Positions 62,568 to 64,000 of a DNA stretch of 64,000 bases are shown here, in pieces. The notes below the pieces were generated by a model. It was not told the origin of the DNA and searched no databases. It saw only the letters and a program-made list of their open reading frames with translations. Origin of the DNA: Shimia sp. (GTDB lineage Bacteria > Pseudomonadota > Alphaproteobacteria > Rhodobacterales > Rhodobacteraceae); contig JAAENN010000120.1 in the NCBI GenBank assembly GCA_024224295.1, positions 1-64,000 on the forward strand, in the 5' to 3' direction. A program made the position numbers and the translations under genes. The first letter of the stretch is position 1. The number at the start of each line of letters is the position of its first letter.

Positions 62568-64000
62568 ATGGCTAAGAAAATGCTCATCGATGCCACCCAC
62601 GCGGAAGAGACCCGCGTTGTGGTGGTGGACGGAAACAAGGTTGAGGAGTTCGACTTTGAATCTGAAAACAAACGGCAGCTCGCCGGCAACATTTATCTCG
62701 CAAAAGTAACACGGGTTGAGCCGTCGCTGCAGGCGGCATTTGTCGACTACGGCGGAAACCGTCATGGTTTCCTGGCGTTCTCCGAAATCCACCCCGATTA
62801 TTATCAGATTCCGGTGGCGGACCGTGAAGCGCTTTTGGAAGAAGAGCGTGCTTACGCCGAGTCGCTGAAAGCGCGCGACGAGGAAGAAGAAAAGCCCAAG
62901 GCGCGCTCACGCCGATCTCGCTCACGCAAGAAGAAGTCTGAGGATCAAGTTGCCACTGAGGCAGCTGAAACTGAAGGGGTAGAGGCTGCATCTGTGGAAA
63001 CGGTTGCGGAAATCTCCGGAATGGAGACCATCGATTTGGTGGAAGATGCCGGTGGTGACGAGGGCGAAGGGCTGTCGCCGATGGAACTGGTAGAAGCGAC
63101 ACCGGTTGAGGAACCTGTTGAGGCCGAAGCTGTAGAAAATGACGTTAAGGACGAAGTAGAAGTCGAAGCGTCAGAGGCTGAAGACATTTCTGTCGAAGAA
63201 ACTGCGGAAGCAGCCAGTGAACCTGAGGATAACGGTCAATCTGTTGAGGTAGAGGACGCTGCTGAAGCGGACGACGCGAAAGCCGAGAAGGTTGCTAAAA
63301 GCGGTGACGACAAAGACGAAGGTTCAAAAACCATCGCGGCCAATACTGAAGGCGAAGACGCTGTTGTCAGCAAGGACCCCGTAACCGGCGAAGAAACTGA
63401 GACCGAAGCCTGCGCTACGCCAGATGGTGAAGGCGCGGTTGAAGCGGAACCGGCTGCTCTTGAGAGTGCTGAAGAAGCGGATGCCGAGGTGCAGTCGTCA
63501 GAGAAAGTGGTTGCAGAAGAAATTTCGGCTGAAGCTAAAGCCGATGTTGATGTCGCGCTTGATGAAGATAGCGAAGCTGTAACTGACGAGGCAGAAATGT
63601 CTGCGGCTGACTCTGGTGCGGTTGCGCAGGTAGATGACGCTGTGGACGAAGGCGCGCCGGAAGATCAAGTGGTCGCGTCAAATGGTGTCGAAGATGACGC
63701 AGAATCTGAGGGCCCCTCAGACGACGAAGATACCGGTAAGAAATCTGGCCGTCGTCGGTCCCGTCGACGTAGCAAACGCTCTGAAGCGTCAGAAAAAGAT
63801 GAGAGCATTGAATCTGTCGCTGATGAAGATGACAGCGAGGATATCCGTCCGCCGCGAAAGCCGCGTGCGCGTCGTTACAAAATCCAAGAAGTTGTCAAAG
63901 TGCGTCAGATTATGCTGGTGCAGGTCGTAAAAGAAGAACGCGGCAACAAGGGCGCAGCACTAACTACCTATTTGTCTCTGGCTGGTCGTTATTGTGTGTT
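62568..64000 (+). CDS. rne: Ribonuclease E, C-terminus cut by window edge
   Basis: Endoribonuclease of RNA decay and rRNA processing; 477 codons are present. Seen: MAKKMLIDATHAEETRVVVV, the S1-domain start LAGNIYLAKVTRVEPSLQAA and FVDYGGNRHGFLAFSEIHPD, then an insertion from about residue 105 to 432 made almost only of Glu, Asp, Ala, Val and Ser, with Arg/Lys clusters (RSRRSRSRKKKS and KKSGRRRSRRRSKRS) at its ends. The S1 domain resumes at YKIQEVVKVRQIMLVQVVKE. Insertion inside S1 is normal for alphaproteobacteria, but about 330 residues is long. The catalytic DNase I-like and zinc-link parts lie beyond the edge. Confidence 0.96.
   Translation, partial: MAKKMLIDATHAEETRVVVVDGNKVEEFDFESENKRQLAGNIYLAKVTRVEPSLQAAFVDYGGNRHGFLAFSEIHPDYYQIPVADREALLEEERAYAESLKARDEEEEKPKARSRRSRSRKKKSEDQVATEAAETEGVEAASVETVAEISGMETIDLVEDAGGDEGEGLSPMELVEATPVEEPVEAEAVENDVKDEVEVEASEAEDISVEETAEAASEPEDNGQSVEVEDAAEADDAKAEKVAKSGDDKDEGSKTIAANTEGEDAVVSKDPVTGEETETEACATPDGEGAVEAEPAALESAEEADAEVQSSEKVVAEEISAEAKADVDVALDEDSEAVTDEAEMSAADSGAVAQVDDAVDEGAPEDQVVASNGVEDDAESEGPSDDEDTGKKSGRRRSRRRSKRSEASEKDESIESVADEDDSEDIRPPRKPRARRYKIQEVVKVRQIMLVQVVKEERGNKGAALTTYLSLAGRYCV

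Overview
The window looks like chromosomal DNA of an alphaproteobacterium of the order Rhodobacterales, probably the Roseobacter group. The reasons are the G+C-rich codon use, the gene orders gltX/comEC/lexA/moeA/moaC/trpC, dusB-ntrBC-ntrYX-trkAH-hfq-hflX and DUF1476/purC-purS-purQ, the IspDF fusion, the direct-repeat SOS box GTTC-N7-GTTC, and G+C-rich intergenic sequences of a type I recall from this family. Nearly all of it is core genome. I saw no tRNA, rRNA, CRISPR array, IS element or prophage.

Layout. 1-8.7 kb: gltX (cut by the left edge), comEC, lexA with an SOS box over its own promoter, then a leftward chain in which every gene overlaps the next: trpG-trpD-ung-trpC-moaC-moeA. 8.8-11.7 kb: an envelope deacetylase-like protein, an A+T-richer PLAT-like gene that looks foreign, a one-helix membrane protein, an intergenic repeat and hpt. 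11.8-16.3 kb: coq10, a MerR regulator facing a 19-bp-spacer promoter, a tpm gene with an in-frame TAG, an amtB 3' remnant joined to an RTX-type remnant, an acidic membrane-anchored protein with an RTX-like tail, and intact amtB. 16.4-31.6 kb: cinA-pgpA-ispDF leftward; dusB-ntrB-ntrC-ntrY-ntrX rightward; two paralogous lipoproteins; trkA-trkH-hfq-hflX. 31.6-41.7 kb: penicillin-acylase-like enzyme, a beta-hydroxyacid dehydrogenase, an esterase, a SYLF lipoprotein, hemB, a membrane protein and mfd. 41.8-47.4 kb: two MFS exporters, and an acyl-CoA-ligase-like/DsbA-like pair divergent from an XRE-cupin regulator. 47.5-53.8 kb: an ATP-grasp protein, DUF1638, a methyltransferase, a corrinoid protein, a radical SAM protein with an SOS box in its promoter, a small secreted nuclease, and a homocysteine methyltransferase. 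53.9-64 kb: MprF, the ATPase inhibitor zeta subunit, purC-purS-purQ, a DctB/DctD-like pair, a HAD phosphatase, and rne (cut by the right edge) with a long leader.

Themes. (1) DNA damage: lexA, ung and mfd are joined by a COG1533 radical SAM gene whose promoter spacer carries a perfect LexA box. (2) Nitrogen and redox signalling: NtrC, NtrX and the DctD-like regulator all lack the GAFTGA loop that contacts sigma-54. (3) One-carbon and methionine: a stand-alone homocysteine methyltransferase, a stand-alone corrinoid protein and DUF1638 look like parts of a split methionine synthase. (4) Gene decay: 12.6-14.1 kb holds an interrupted tpm behind an apparently intact promoter and a chimeric scar of two truncated genes.
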